Assembly (NCBI GenBank): GCA_014381785.1 | Contig: JACNKZ010000044.1 | Coordinates: 1 to 64,000 of the forward strand | Length of the DNA: 64,000 nucleotides | Source of the DNA: Kiritimatiellota bacterium | Lineage (GTDB): Bacteria; Verrucomicrobiota; Kiritimatiellia; Kiritimatiellales; Tichowtungiaceae | Direction of reading: 5' to 3' | Shown: positions 32,109 through 42,102 of the stretch, in pieces | Position numbering within the stretch: the stretch's first letter is position 1 | How the letters are laid out: each line of letters opens with the position of its first letter | The notes under the pieces: generated by a model | The model's input: the letters and a program-made list of their open reading frames with translations, nothing else | Told to the model about the DNA's origin: nothing | Databases searched by the model: none | Made by a program: the position numbers and the translations under genes

Positions 32109-33452
32109 ATGAAAAAAGGAAAAATACTCGTTGTCGATGATGACCACCTCATCACCACTATGGTAGAAAAAGTACTCTCCGCTGCCGGAATGCACGTCGT
32201 TTCATGCGGCGATTGCGAAAGCGCACTGACAACGATTAATGAATCGTTCTCGGCCGTACTGATGGATCTAAGTCTGCCGCGGATGGATGGCATTCTGGGC
32301 ATTATGGCAATAAAGGATCAATTCCCAGACATGCCTTGTCTGGTTATCTCCGCTGAAGAGGATGTGCGCAGAGCGGTTGCCTCGATGAGTGCCGGCGCAA
32401 GCGACTATCTGCGAAAACCAATCGACCATGAAGAACTGGTCATGCGGGTCCATCACGCGATTGAAACCGTAAGGGCCAGTATTGAAAACCAAGTTTTCCG
32501 GAATTCAATGAATCAGTCCGATGCAGAAGAAAGCTGGATCGGGGTCTCACCGAAAAGCTTACATGTCCTGGAGAGAGCACGACAGATTGCCAACTCTGAC
32601 GCCACCGTACTCATCACGGGAGAGACCGGAACCGGCAAATCCCTCCTCGCCCGCTATATCCACTCGATCAGTGCCCTATCCGACAAACCGTTTGTGTCGG
32701 CCAGTATCGCCTCTCTTCCCGCCAACCTCATTGAATCCGAGCTGTTTGGTCATGAAAAAGGAGCCTTTACCGGTGCTGCCTGCGAGAAACCAGGGCGCGT
32801 TGAGATTGCCAAAGATGGAACGATTTTTATGGACGAAATCGGCGAGATGCCGCTTTCGCTTCAACCGAAAATCCTGCGAGTTCTTCAGGAGCGCGAATTC
32901 GAACGCGTCGGCGGCACCCAAACCCATAAAATGTCGGCACGTGTAATCGCCTGCACCAACCGCGACCTGCGCCGGATGTGTGAAACCGGCAGATTCCGTC
33001 AGGACCTGTACTTCCGAGTCAGCGTACTGCCGATCGAAATTCCGCCGTTACGTGAACGTCCGGATGATATCGAAGCGCTGATCGACCGCTTTATCGCACA
33101 CCTTTCAGCAAAAACCGGTCAGGGTAAATCACTGACCCCGGACGCGCGCAATGCGCTGCTTAAATATCATTGGCCGGGCAATGTGCGCGAGCTTCAAAAC
33201 GTGCTTGAGTGTGCATTCACACTTTCACCCGGAGCATCCATTCCGTCCAACCAACTCAACTTTCTGTTTGACTCTCCCGCCGAGATCGTTGCCTCCACAT
33301 CGCTGGCCGGCAGGACGTTGGCCGAAATTGAAAAGCTGGCAATCGAACAGACACTCGACTCGTGTGACGGCAACAAGGCCCATGCCGCCCGCACTCTTGG
33401 CATCAGCGAAAAAAGCATCTACAACAAAATGTCCCGGGCCGGATTGCGATAA
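32109..33452 (+). CDS. NtrC-family sigma-54-dependent response regulator
   Basis: Receiver (VVDDD, MDLSLPRMDG), AAA+ GETGTGKS and ESELFGHEKGAFTGA, C-terminal Fis-type HTH. Confidence 0.95.
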   Translation: MKKGKILVVDDDHLITTMVEKVLSAAGMHVVSCGDCESALTTINESFSAVLMDLSLPRMDGILGIMAIKDQFPDMPCLVISAEEDVRRAVASMSAGASDYLRKPIDHEELVMRVHHAIETVRASIENQVFRNSMNQSDAEESWIGVSPKSLHVLERARQIANSDATVLITGETGTGKSLLARYIHSISALSDKPFVSASIASLPANLIESELFGHEKGAFTGAACEKPGRVEIAKDGTIFMDEIGEMPLSLQPKILRVLQEREFERVGGTQTHKMSARVIACTNRDLRRMCETGRFRQDLYFRVSVLPIEIPPLRERPDDIEALIDRFIAHLSAKTGQGKSLTPDARNALLKYHWPGNVRELQNVLECAFTLSPGASIPSNQLNFLFDSPAEIVASTSLAGRTLAEIEKLAIEQTLDSCDGNKAHAARTLGISEKSIYNKMSRAGLR

Positions 33453-33470
33453 CCCCTCACGACTGCATAA

Positions 33471-33504
33471 AAAAGCGCCCTCCGAAATTTCGGAGAGCGC
33501 TTTT
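33471..33504 (+). terminator. Rho-independent terminator after the regulator
   Basis: AAAAGCGCCCTCCGAAATTTCGGAGAGCGCTTTT. Confidence 0.85.
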
Positions 33505-33510
33505 CGTGTT

Positions 33511-33703
33511 TTCCAAGGCTTGGAACCCTTAAGCGGGTGCAGCCTCAGCCTGCTTCTAACCATTTGGAAGAAACCTCTGAAAAACTTCCAACCATTGGAA
33601 AATATCTGCACGCGTCTATGCACTGGACAAAAAAGGCGCCCCGCCGAGGCGGAGCGCTTTCATATTTTCCAATGGTTGGAAGAATTTCTTCCAAACCTTG
33701 AAA
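33511..33703. repeat. Cluster of five TTCCAA-N3-TTGGAA family palindromes plus a GCAGCCTCAGCCTGC unit
   Basis: Palindromes at 33511-33525, 33554-33569 (variant), 33586-33600, 33667-33681, 33689-33703 (variant). Confidence 0.9.
33629..33661 (-). terminator. Terminator hairpin downstream of pckG
   Basis: Minus strand GAAAGCGCTCCGCCTCGGCGGGGCGCCTTTTTT. Confidence 0.7.
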
Positions 33704-33704
33704 A

Positions 33705-35516
33705 CTAGGCTTTCAGACGAGCTTCGAGCTTACCGAGCTGTTCCGTCATCTTCGCCGGGAGTTTGTCGCCGAACTTAGCGAGGTACTCTTTGGCGTTTTC
33801 AACGGTTTTCAAGAAGGCTGCGTTGTCAACTTTCATCAACTCAGCCCAATCTTCATCGGAGACGTCGAGACCTTCGAAGGAGAAGTCCTCTTTCTTCGGC
33901 ATCATACCAATCGGCGTTTCGTTGGCGCCGACTTTGCCTTCGACGCGGTCGCACATCCATTTAAGGACGCGGGAGTTTTCGCCGAAGCCAGGCCACAGCC
34001 ATTTGCCGTCATCCGTTTTACGGAACCAGTTCACGTAGAAACATTTCGGAGCTTTGTCGCCGAGCATTTCACCCATGTCGAACCAGTGCTGCATGTAGTC
34101 GCCGGCGTGGTAGCCGATGAACGGAGTCATGGCGAAGGGATCGAAACGAAGCTTCGCGCCAACGTCGAGGGCGGCGGCGGTCGGCTCGGAAGAAGCGGTT
34201 GCACCCATGTAGACACCCTGCTCGAAGTCGAAGGCTTCGTGAACGAGCGGCATAACGGACGTGCGTTTTCCACCGAATACGAAGATATCGATCGGAACAC
34301 CGGCCGGATCTTCCCAGTCGGGACAGATCACCGGACAATGGTCGGCACGCGCGGTGAAGCGGCTGTTCGGGTGAGCGCCAAGGATCTTTTTGCCGTCAGC
34401 GTCTTTCATGCCCGGTTTCCACGGGTTGTTTTTCCAGTCGGTTCCGCCTTCGCACTCAACGCCCATGTCTTCCCACCAGACGTCTTTGTCTTCGGTGACA
34501 ACCACATTGGTGAAGATCGCGTCGCGGGCGCAGCTGGCGAGAGCCATCGGATTGGAGTACTCAGCGGTACCCGGGGCCACACCGAAGAATCCGGCTTCCG
34601 GATTAATCGCGTAAAGGCGTCCGTCTGCGCCGGGTTTCATCCAGGCGATATCGTCACCGATGGTTTCCACTTTCCAGCCCGGCACGGTGGACTGAAGCAT
34701 GGCCAGATTGGTTTTACCACAGGCAGACGGGAACGCCGCTGCGATGTGGAATTTTTTGCCTTCCGGGTTGGTAAAACGGAGGATGAGCATGTGCTCAGCC
34801 ATCCAGCCTTCGCGGCCGGCCATTGCGGAAGCAATACGCAGGGCGAGACATTTTTTGCCGAGCAGCGCGTTTCCGCCGTAACCGGAACCGAAGGACCAGA
34901 TCAGGTTTTCTTCCGGGAAATGAGCAATGTATTTCTTTTCGATTGGAGCGCAAGGCCAGCGAACATCTTCCTGACCGGGCTCGAGCGGAGCGCCAACTGA
35001 ATGCAGGCAAGGGATAAAGTCGTCTTCTTTTTCGATCAGACGCAGCACGTCAGTGGTGACGCGGGTCATGATGTGCATATTACAGACAACGTAACCAGAG
35101 TCCGTGATTTCGATGGCGTTTTTAGCGATCGGAGAACCAACCGGGCCCATGGAAAACGGAATGACGTACATCGTGCGGCCCTTCATGCAGCCGGCGTACA
35201 GACCTTTCATGGTCTCTTTGAGTTCATTCGGATCAATCCAGTTGTTGGTCGGTCCGGCATCTTCTTCTTTTACAGAAGCGATGTAGGTGCGGTTCTCGAC
35301 TCGAGCCACGTCAGATGGGTCGGAGTTGAATGCAAAACTGTTCGGACGTTTTTCTTCATTCAGTTTAATTGCAGCGCCGCTTTCGACCATTTCGACCATC
35401 AGGCGATCATATTCTTCGGTCGATCCGTCACACCAAACCACCTGGTCCGGGGTACACATCGCTTTTACTTCTTCTACCCAAGCGAGCAGCTTGGCGTTTG
35501 TTGTAGGTGCACTCAT
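33705..35516 (-). CDS. pckG: Phosphoenolpyruvate carboxykinase (GTP)
   Basis: [45 protein letters not shown]. Confidence 0.97.
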   Translation of the reverse strand: MSAPTTNAKLLAWVEEVKAMCTPDQVVWCDGSTEEYDRLMVEMVESGAAIKLNEEKRPNSFAFNSDPSDVARVENRTYIASVKEEDAGPTNNWIDPNELKETMKGLYAGCMKGRTMYVIPFSMGPVGSPIAKNAIEITDSGYVVCNMHIMTRVTTDVLRLIEKEDDFIPCLHSVGAPLEPGQEDVRWPCAPIEKKYIAHFPEENLIWSFGSGYGGNALLGKKCLALRIASAMAGREGWMAEHMLILRFTNPEGKKFHIAAAFPSACGKTNLAMLQSTVPGWKVETIGDDIAWMKPGADGRLYAINPEAGFFGVAPGTAEYSNPMALASCARDAIFTNVVVTEDKDVWWEDMGVECEGGTDWKNNPWKPGMKDADGKKILGAHPNSRFTARADHCPVICPDWEDPAGVPIDIFVFGGKRTSVMPLVHEAFDFEQGVYMGATASSEPTAAALDVGAKLRFDPFAMTPFIGYHAGDYMQHWFDMGEMLGDKAPKCFYVNWFRKTDDGKWLWPGFGENSRVLKWMCDRVEGKVGANETPIGMMPKKEDFSFEGLDVSDEDWAELMKVDNAAFLKTVENAKEYLAKFGDKLPAKMTEQLGKLEARLKA

Positions 35517-35704
35517 GTTGCTTTCCTCCTGTTAAGTTACTTATTCTGAAATCCGGTTAAATTGTGGGGTAAAATGGAGAAACAGACCGGCCATGTCAAC
35601 CCATGAACGGTTAAAATTATGAGCGCGCGGGTTACATTTGTGTTATTCTAACCTGCACTCAACTCAAAGCACCCAATGTTAGAGGCGTAACAACCGATTT
35701 GTTC

Positions 35705-36349
35705 TCAAACAACTTGAGATTTGCCATTACGTCGTAGAAGCCACGCGCCAAATCCGCCGAGACCGAAAAGAAGAATCGTGGCTGGCTCGGGAACAACAGT
35801 AAAACTTGATGAAATAAAATCCACACCGAAGCTTTCAAACACTCCTGACGCCGGATCCTCATTTCCACCAATGCCCACAATCCGAATTTCAGCAGAATTG
35901 TCAAATGATGACCAGTCTGTTCCCCAAACGAAAACCCCTGCATCCAAGGTCTCTCGGAAATCAACCATAGAACCATTGGACCACATTTCCACCCGGAAAA
36001 CATCCGGCCCATTACCACCACCTAGTACAGAAAACCAGATGCCATTCATTGTCATCGTGTTGTCCGAATTTCCATCCAAAAGAGAAAAGCTAAAATAATC
36101 TCCACTCTGATAACTATCCATCCAAAGAGTGTTCCAAGTATCTACATGAAATACATTGCCTGAAGATAGGTTAAGATCACTGACATAAGGTAGTCCAGAT
36201 GGAGCTGGTAATGTTCCTCCTGGCCCTGATAATTGGGGAGTTAGGGTTGCATCATAGCCAACATTAAATGTTTCCCCAAACAACAGGCCTGCAAAGAACA
36301 CAGTAAGAAACAGGGCGACTTTGACCGAAATCAATTGAAAGGTAACCAT
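35705..36349 (-). CDS. PEP-CTERM sorting-domain protein
   Basis: C-terminus VVPEPATILLFGLGGFGAWLLRRNGKSQ. Confidence 0.85.
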   Translation of the reverse strand: MVTFQLISVKVALFLTVFFAGLLFGETFNVGYDATLTPQLSGPGGTLPAPSGLPYVSDLNLSSGNVFHVDTWNTLWMDSYQSGDYFSFSLLDGNSDNTMTMNGIWFSVLGGGNGPDVFRVEMWSNGSMVDFRETLDAGVFVWGTDWSSFDNSAEIRIVGIGGNEDPASGVFESFGVDFISSSFTVVPEPATILLFGLGGFGAWLLRRNGKSQVV

Positions 36350-36353
36350 ATCA

Positions 36354-36941
36354 TTAAACTTCCTGTTGCTTTCGTTGGCGACGCAAAAGCCACGCGCCAA
36401 ACCCGCCAAGACCGAAAAGAAGAACTGTTGCTGGCTCGGGAACTTGCGTGTAAGTCCCTACTATAACGCCTCCACCCAATGCTGTAGCACTGTCAGACAC
36501 AACCAGTCCAGACGCAGTATACGTTAGAGAAACCCAACCGTAGTAATCATCGTTATCTGGAGAGTCCCAGCTATTATCTTCCCAATAGGCGAAATATTTA
36601 GTTTCATTCAGTGAAAAGTTTTGAATGCTAAAAGAGGGATCGATTCCATTGTTTGAAACTAAAGGTGTTTGGGAATTGGCATATTGAGGAGTAAATTCTA
36701 ATCCTTCAGATGCGGAATATAACCCATATTCATAAGCAATAAGATAATAGCTGAAATTATAAGTCCCTCCCCCCATGTCAGACACCTGAACACCTAGACC
36801 TCCTGTAGAAATAAGCATGTCCGAATCGGCATCCCAACTTATCAACTCTGCATCGGCAACAATTATATCGGCGATACATGAAGAAGAAAAGATTTTGAAG
36901 GTCAGTACCAAAAAACAAATAGCACATATTTTCCAGTTCAT
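36354..36941 (-). CDS. PEP-CTERM sorting-domain protein
   Basis: C-terminus QVPEPATVLLFGLGGFGAWLLRRQRKQ. Confidence 0.85.
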   Translation of the reverse strand: MNWKICAICFLVLTFKIFSSSCIADIIVADAELISWDADSDMLISTGGLGVQVSDMGGGTYNFSYYLIAYEYGLYSASEGLEFTPQYANSQTPLVSNNGIDPSFSIQNFSLNETKYFAYWEDNSWDSPDNDDYYGWVSLTYTASGLVVSDSATALGGGVIVGTYTQVPEPATVLLFGLGGFGAWLLRRQRKQQEV

Positions 36942-36972
36942 ATATTACCTCTCATAACTTTAGGTTTAGCCG

Positions 36973-39900
36973 TCAGCGCAAATTCAAAGGGATTTCATCA
37001 TAGATAGAAAGGTCTATCTCCGTCAGGGAATATCCCCCGTTCTGATTCATTACAGCATTGATTTCGCTTTTAAATGAAGTCAACGAAGAGCCGCTTCCTC
37101 CAAAACCTCCGACCCATAAAGTCAAAAGAATCGGCTCGCCATTTAGAATCACGAATCCTGGGTTTCCTGAATCACCGGAAATTAATCCCGATAAATCATA
37201 GAAATTTGTGCGAGCGCCATATTGAGGATACCGGAAGCTTGTGCTTGCCATTCCATACTCATTAAGAGTCCCAGCTCTATATAAGTCGTGAGTCAGCGCT
37301 TTTTCTTCCTGATCAAGACATAACCCTGGAATGTGGATGTCGATTTTTCCTAAATAATTAGTAAAGTTGTCAGGAAAAATCTTTACAAAACTGAATCGGT
37401 TTGTTGGCACATCCTCTTCAAATACTGCCACTGTTAGGTCTGCATGATTTGTGGCTATATGATGAATTGATTCAATAGTCGCAGTATATACACCATTGGT
37501 TTGATCTACAAAACGCACCTGACTCCCCGCGTCGACAATAAATGGATATGGAGTCCAGAGGTGGTTTACAAATATTGCATGTCTTGGACTGATTAGTGTT
37601 CCGGCACCTCGCTTGCCCATATCGTCATTCCAAGGGCTGCAACTTGTCAAATCAATGTCAGCCGCCCAACAGTTGGTATTTCTCAGATAAATACCAGAGG
37701 TGTGGTCTTGAGTTGAATAGATCAATATAGACTCTGACCGTTCTTTTCCCGCAATACGGCTATCCACAGCCTGCATGGCATCTGCGACGGCATAGTTGTT
37801 AGTGTTATAGCTTGCGGGATCAAACTGTAAACGATACTCCCACATGTTGTCGATCCAGTCATTGTCCGGATCAGCAAATGCATCTGATTTATTTGTCCAA
37901 CTAAGATTGTTTTTCTGTTCCCAGAAATCCACGATACCGTCTTGATCAAAATCACAGTTAGCTAATGACAGCTCTACTTCTACTTCAGTAACTATTCCAG
38001 TCACAGTCAACATCATGTCGGGCGTTGACAATTCACCGGTGTCGTGAAGCTGGTTGGTATTCATGTCGTTAAACAGATGAACCCAAAGCGGCCCGGCCTC
38101 ATCAACATGAATCTGAGCAAACTCAAATGCATTGGTAGACGTTACGTTGGTCGAGATCAGCACGTTGTCTCCGATTGGCCCGCTGGCGATAGATACACCA
38201 ACCGGGTCAGCAAACGACGTGTCGTTCGAAACAATCCCGGAAATTGTGACAATATAATCGGCCGCATCATTCGGATCGGTGCTGGCATAATATTCACTCC
38301 AATCATCAATACCGTCTCCATCGCGGTCTTTTACACTAAAATGGCATGTAACTATGCGGCCGGTGGCAACAACGTTTTGCTGATATAGCGGCTCGGAGCT
38401 GTCGGGGATTCCGTTCGTATTAAAATCACAAAACAGCTGAACCCACAGAGAATTTTGTTCATTGATTTCGTAGTCGGCAAACTCAAATTCGCCGGAGGCA
38501 ACATTGGTTGAGACAGTGGCATTCCAAACCATGGATGTATGCGAGCAGCAGGCAAACATTGAGACGTTGGTTGCGAGCAGGTTGGTCACGCTGCCGGTAA
38601 TCGTCAGCATGTAATTGAGCGCATTGGTTGCCGAGGTTCCGTCAGCCACTTCAGTCCCGTCAGGAATGGAATCGCCATCCGTATCTGCATTGTACATGTC
38701 GGTGAAGTAAACGGTGGCCTCTTCGAAATCGGACAGGCCGTCATGGTCGCTGTCGCCTGCACTGAAATTGCCGTATTCGTCGGCTCCGATATCTGGAGCC
38801 AGATCACGCTCCTGTCCTTCAAAGTCGTACCATGTCAACGTCGTTCCGGCATAATTCATACCCGGCGAGTTGGTTGTTTGGTGCGCACCAACAGAAGCCA
38901 GCATCGCATTGGTTATGTAGAGGTTGATTGCATAATCCGGCGGGAACCATGATGGGAATTTCGGCATAATCGAGTCCGACATTTGCACATCGTATTCGAC
39001 GCCGTTTTCTCTTCTGACAAAGCATTCCGCATTGGTTGCTGCAAATGATTCATCCCAGAGCGTATTGGCAATCTCTACCAAAATCGGATCAAGTGCTCCG
39101 CCAATATTGCCAGAGGTTGACTCGAACTGTATGCCATAGGAATAGGGTTGAGCCGAAAAGTTCTGGAATGTGCAGTTAACGATTTTCAGCGGCGAGCTAT
39201 CCACAGCATAAATTCCGCGCAAAGGTACGGATGCTCCCTGCGTTCCTCGAAAAACGCAGTTGTTGAAAATTACCGGATCAACATGGGCATGGCGACAGAA
39301 ACAACCGATGTTTACCTCGCTGGTGCCCAGCTCAAACGTTACACCGTCAAAGAAGGGAGCCGCACCCGGGCCTTCGAACGGGCGGCCATTCCCCAGCCAA
39401 AATCCGATCTGATATCGACTCGTCTCGTTCATTTCCAACCTCAGCCCGCGAATAATCGTTCGGTTGTCCTGCGCCTTGTCCAACATAAATGCCGCAGGGC
39501 CGTCAGCGTTCAAATTACCGGTATATTCAATGATGGACGTGCGATTTGTTCCCCAGCCATCTGACATGATCATAACAGGATGATCTGGAAAAAACAGTCC
39601 TGTATTGGTTCTTCCCCCGTATGAGCCTTCTGTCAGCTCAATCACAGAATATGCTTCGGAAGCGGCAAACGCTTCTTTGATTGATGCATAGGTATTGGTC
39701 GCAATAGTATTGGTCGGATTAACGTATATTTTTGTTACCGACTGGCTGTCGTTGGTTTGAGGATTCGTCCCGTGAAAATATTCATACACATTGGGCAGCA
39801 TATCGTGATCGGGATCGGCAATTTGGTCAGACAGAGAAATTGGGTTTAGGCCATTATTGATCTCCCATGCGTCCGGAATAAAATCGCCATCACTGTCTGC

Positions 39901-40779
39901 TTCATCAGGAGATGTTTTGTAAATATATATTTCTTGGGCGTCACAAATACCGTCAGAATCTGTATCAAGGTCCATATTCCCTGCGACAAAGAAACCTCTA
40001 ACAGCTGACGGAATATTCCACACCGCCGGATTAGTGCTCACCGGTTGCAAATTCTGAACCGCAACGGACCAATTGCTGGACGAAAGGCTGGGGATCGAAT
40101 AAATCTCCACTCGATTGGTAAATCCTTCGGGCGCATAAACCATCAATTGTGTGCCGTCTATTTGCAGCGTCAAGTTTTCCACAGTCAGCGGCGCTGACAT
40201 CGTCGTCATCACTGGAGCTATCAAGCTTAATGACTGTTGCGTAACGGCCAGATCCGATTCGAAAGAAGACTCATCCCGCAATTCTACATTCAGTAAGATC
40301 TGGCGAGGAGACAGCTCGCTGATCAAATAGTGATCCAGACTGTCGGTTTCGGAATATTCTTTGAATGACGGAGCTTTATACACGGCCAGTTCCTGAAAAT
40401 TTGTTGCGGAAGCAATGACAATTTCCTGATTCTGAAGATCTTCAAAAATCATCACCTGCATCGGCAAATTCTTGGCCAGTGTACTTTCCGATGAAACGTA
40501 CAGAACATCATCAGAGGCAACGCTCCATAGATTCTCCTGAAACGACCAGTCCTCATTTTGTATCATTGAAAAAATCTGTTCTGCAGACATAGAAAGAGGC
40601 AGAGGAGGAACTAAACTTCTTCTTTCAAGGTAGATATCCAACAAATCCTGAAACCCGGTTATTGTCTGGCAATCCACTACTTTGTCGATGGGTTCGAGGG
40701 TTGTTGCCGCCAACATTAAACACAGCAAACACCCAAAGAAAGAAAAGACGACGCTTCTTTTTATGTGAATATTTTTCAT
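36973..40779 (-). CDS. Large secreted multidomain protein: beta-helix-like region, TSP3/EF-type repeats, C-terminal trypsin-like domain
   Basis: DLDTDSDGICDAQEI, DSDHDGLSDFEE, DRDGDGIDDWSEYY repeats; C-terminal GTLISPRHAIFVNHL, HADLTVAVFEE, ISGDSGNPGFV. Confidence 0.7.
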   Translation of the reverse strand: MKNIHIKRSVVFSFFGCLLCLMLAATTLEPIDKVVDCQTITGFQDLLDIYLERRSLVPPLPLSMSAEQIFSMIQNEDWSFQENLWSVASDDVLYVSSESTLAKNLPMQVMIFEDLQNQEIVIASATNFQELAVYKAPSFKEYSETDSLDHYLISELSPRQILLNVELRDESSFESDLAVTQQSLSLIAPVMTTMSAPLTVENLTLQIDGTQLMVYAPEGFTNRVEIYSIPSLSSSNWSVAVQNLQPVSTNPAVWNIPSAVRGFFVAGNMDLDTDSDGICDAQEIYIYKTSPDEADSDGDFIPDAWEINNGLNPISLSDQIADPDHDMLPNVYEYFHGTNPQTNDSQSVTKIYVNPTNTIATNTYASIKEAFAASEAYSVIELTEGSYGGRTNTGLFFPDHPVMIMSDGWGTNRTSIIEYTGNLNADGPAAFMLDKAQDNRTIIRGLRLEMNETSRYQIGFWLGNGRPFEGPGAAPFFDGVTFELGTSEVNIGCFCRHAHVDPVIFNNCVFRGTQGASVPLRGIYAVDSSPLKIVNCTFQNFSAQPYSYGIQFESTSGNIGGALDPILVEIANTLWDESFAATNAECFVRRENGVEYDVQMSDSIMPKFPSWFPPDYAINLYITNAMLASVGAHQTTNSPGMNYAGTTLTWYDFEGQERDLAPDIGADEYGNFSAGDSDHDGLSDFEEATVYFTDMYNADTDGDSIPDGTEVADGTSATNALNYMLTITGSVTNLLATNVSMFACCSHTSMVWNATVSTNVASGEFEFADYEINEQNSLWVQLFCDFNTNGIPDSSEPLYQQNVVATGRIVTCHFSVKDRDGDGIDDWSEYYASTDPNDAADYIVTISGIVSNDTSFADPVGVSIASGPIGDNVLISTNVTSTNAFEFAQIHVDEAGPLWVHLFNDMNTNQLHDTGELSTPDMMLTVTGIVTEVEVELSLANCDFDQDGIVDFWEQKNNLSWTNKSDAFADPDNDWIDNMWEYRLQFDPASYNTNNYAVADAMQAVDSRIAGKERSESILIYSTQDHTSGIYLRNTNCWAADIDLTSCSPWNDDMGKRGAGTLISPRHAIFVNHLWTPYPFIVDAGSQVRFVDQTNGVYTATIESIHHIATNHADLTVAVFEEDVPTNRFSFVKIFPDNFTNYLGKIDIHIPGLCLDQEEKALTHDLYRAGTLNEYGMASTSFRYPQYGARTNFYDLSGLISGDSGNPGFVILNGEPILLTLWVGGFGGSGSSLTSFKSEINAVMNQNGGYSLTEIDLSIYDEIPLNLR

Positions 40780-40944
40780 ACCGGAACCTGTTTTTAGACA
40801 GAGATAAATTTATTGTCGTTTCTACAGAGAAGCTAACTCACAAACAAGAGCAAACCTTTGTAAACCTTTGTAAACCAAAGTTAACCACGGATGTTGTTTG
40901 TATCACGTTGCCTATAGCTATTCTTTCCCCAAGGAAATCAGCTA

Positions 40945-41145
40945 TGACAAAACCAGTTTTCTCCAAAAAAAGACGCATCTGTTCAGGTTCGCATGTCCAG
41001 CGAACTGAAAGCTGATTTATTAAAAGTTTCCAAAGAATATAACGACACCCCGGCCGGGCTGGCACGATTCCTTGTCGAACGCTTTGTTGAAGAACATAAA
41101 AAGCATGGTCGTCTATCTTACCCCCCGACATTCCGATCCAAATAG
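40945..41145 (+). pseudogene. Ribbon-helix-helix-like small protein with apparent frameshift at A7
   Basis: MTKPVFSKK (frame 1) joins DASVQVRMSSELKADLLKVSKEYNDTPAGLARFLVERFVEEHKKHGRLSYPPTFRSK (frame 2) at 40966-40972. Confidence 0.5.
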
Positions 41146-41184
41146 CTCGCCCTCACCCGTTTCCTTTTCCTATTCTCGGCGGTT

Positions 41185-41832
41185 ATGGAAATTGAACTCA
41201 TCACGGTCGGTCCTTTCGAGGTCAACTGCGCGGTCATCTGGGGAGAAGCAAAGCAGGCCCTCATCATTGATCCCGGCTACGACGCCGCCGACATCGGAGC
41301 CGTCCTGCGGGCCAACGGACTTACGGTTGCCGCAACTCTGCTGACCCACGGCCACGCCGACCACATCAACGCCCTAAATGAGCTACACACCGCTCACCCC
41401 GCCCCGGTTTATCTGCACGCCGCCGACGAAAAATGGGCCTTCAGCGAAAAAAATCAAATTCCGCCCTATTATCCCGTCCCAGTAAAACCCACTGACGAAA
41501 TAAATAATCCGTGCCCCAACGCAGTTGGTTCCAAACCTTGGAAAATTTCTGACCTTAGTTTCCAAGCATTGGAAACGCCGGGCCACACACCGGGCGGCGT
41601 CTGCTATTGGTTTAAGGCCGCAGGCATCTGTTTTACCGGCGACACCCTCTTTAAAGGCTCATGCGGCAGAACCGACCTGCCGGGCGGCGATGCGCGTACA
41701 CTCACCGCCTCGCTCAAAAAACTGGCCGAAACGCTGCCGCCCGAAACCCGGATTGTCGCGGGTCATGGTGAAGAAACCACCATGGGCCACGAACTGGCGA
41801 CCAACTTTTATCTTCAGCGCTTCCAGTCATAA
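41185..41832 (+). CDS. MBL-fold metallo-hydrolase (glyoxalase II-like)
   Basis: LLTHGHADHINAL, ETPGHTPGGVCYWF, CFTGDTLFKGSCGRTDLPGG. Confidence 0.9.
   Translation: MEIELITVGPFEVNCAVIWGEAKQALIIDPGYDAADIGAVLRANGLTVAATLLTHGHADHINALNELHTAHPAPVYLHAADEKWAFSEKNQIPPYYPVPVKPTDEINNPCPNAVGSKPWKISDLSFQALETPGHTPGGVCYWFKAAGICFTGDTLFKGSCGRTDLPGGDARTLTASLKKLAETLPPETRIVAGHGEETTMGHELATNFYLQRFQS
41529..41574. repeat. Two perfect palindromes in the MBL-fold gene (frames SKPWK and FQALE)
   Basis: 41529-41543 TTCCAAACCTTGGAA; 41560-41574 TTCCAAGCATTGGAA. Confidence 0.92.
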
Positions 41833-41975
41833 TACCCAATTCACCGATTGAAAATTTTTACCACCCATTCACTTCGTTCATTAGAGAGAACATCCGGGAA
41901 AGTCGGAGAGTGGGTTCCCCTCTGTATACCTCGGCTGTTTCCTCTAGCGTAGCGGGTGGTAAAAAGCTGACATAT

Positions 41976-42074
41976 TTCCAAGGGTTGGACGTCGTGAACT
42001 GCAACGGACGCATATTTTTCCAATCATTGGAAAGCCACAGCGTGGCGGCACAGATGTTTTTCCAAACATTGGAA
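41976..42074. repeat. Intergenic cluster of palindromes with GTGGCGGCACAGATGTT linker
   Basis: 41976 TTCCAAGGGTTGGAC, 42018 TTCCAATCATTGGAA, 42060 TTCCAAACATTGGAA. Confidence 0.88.
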
Positions 42075-42102
42075 ATTCGTGCCCATTCGTGTGCATTCGT
42101 GG

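Noticed and set aside
35973-35987. AACCATTGGACC in a PEP-CTERM gene as a palindrome half-site
   Set aside because: Lacks the TTCCAA left arm; chance similarity.
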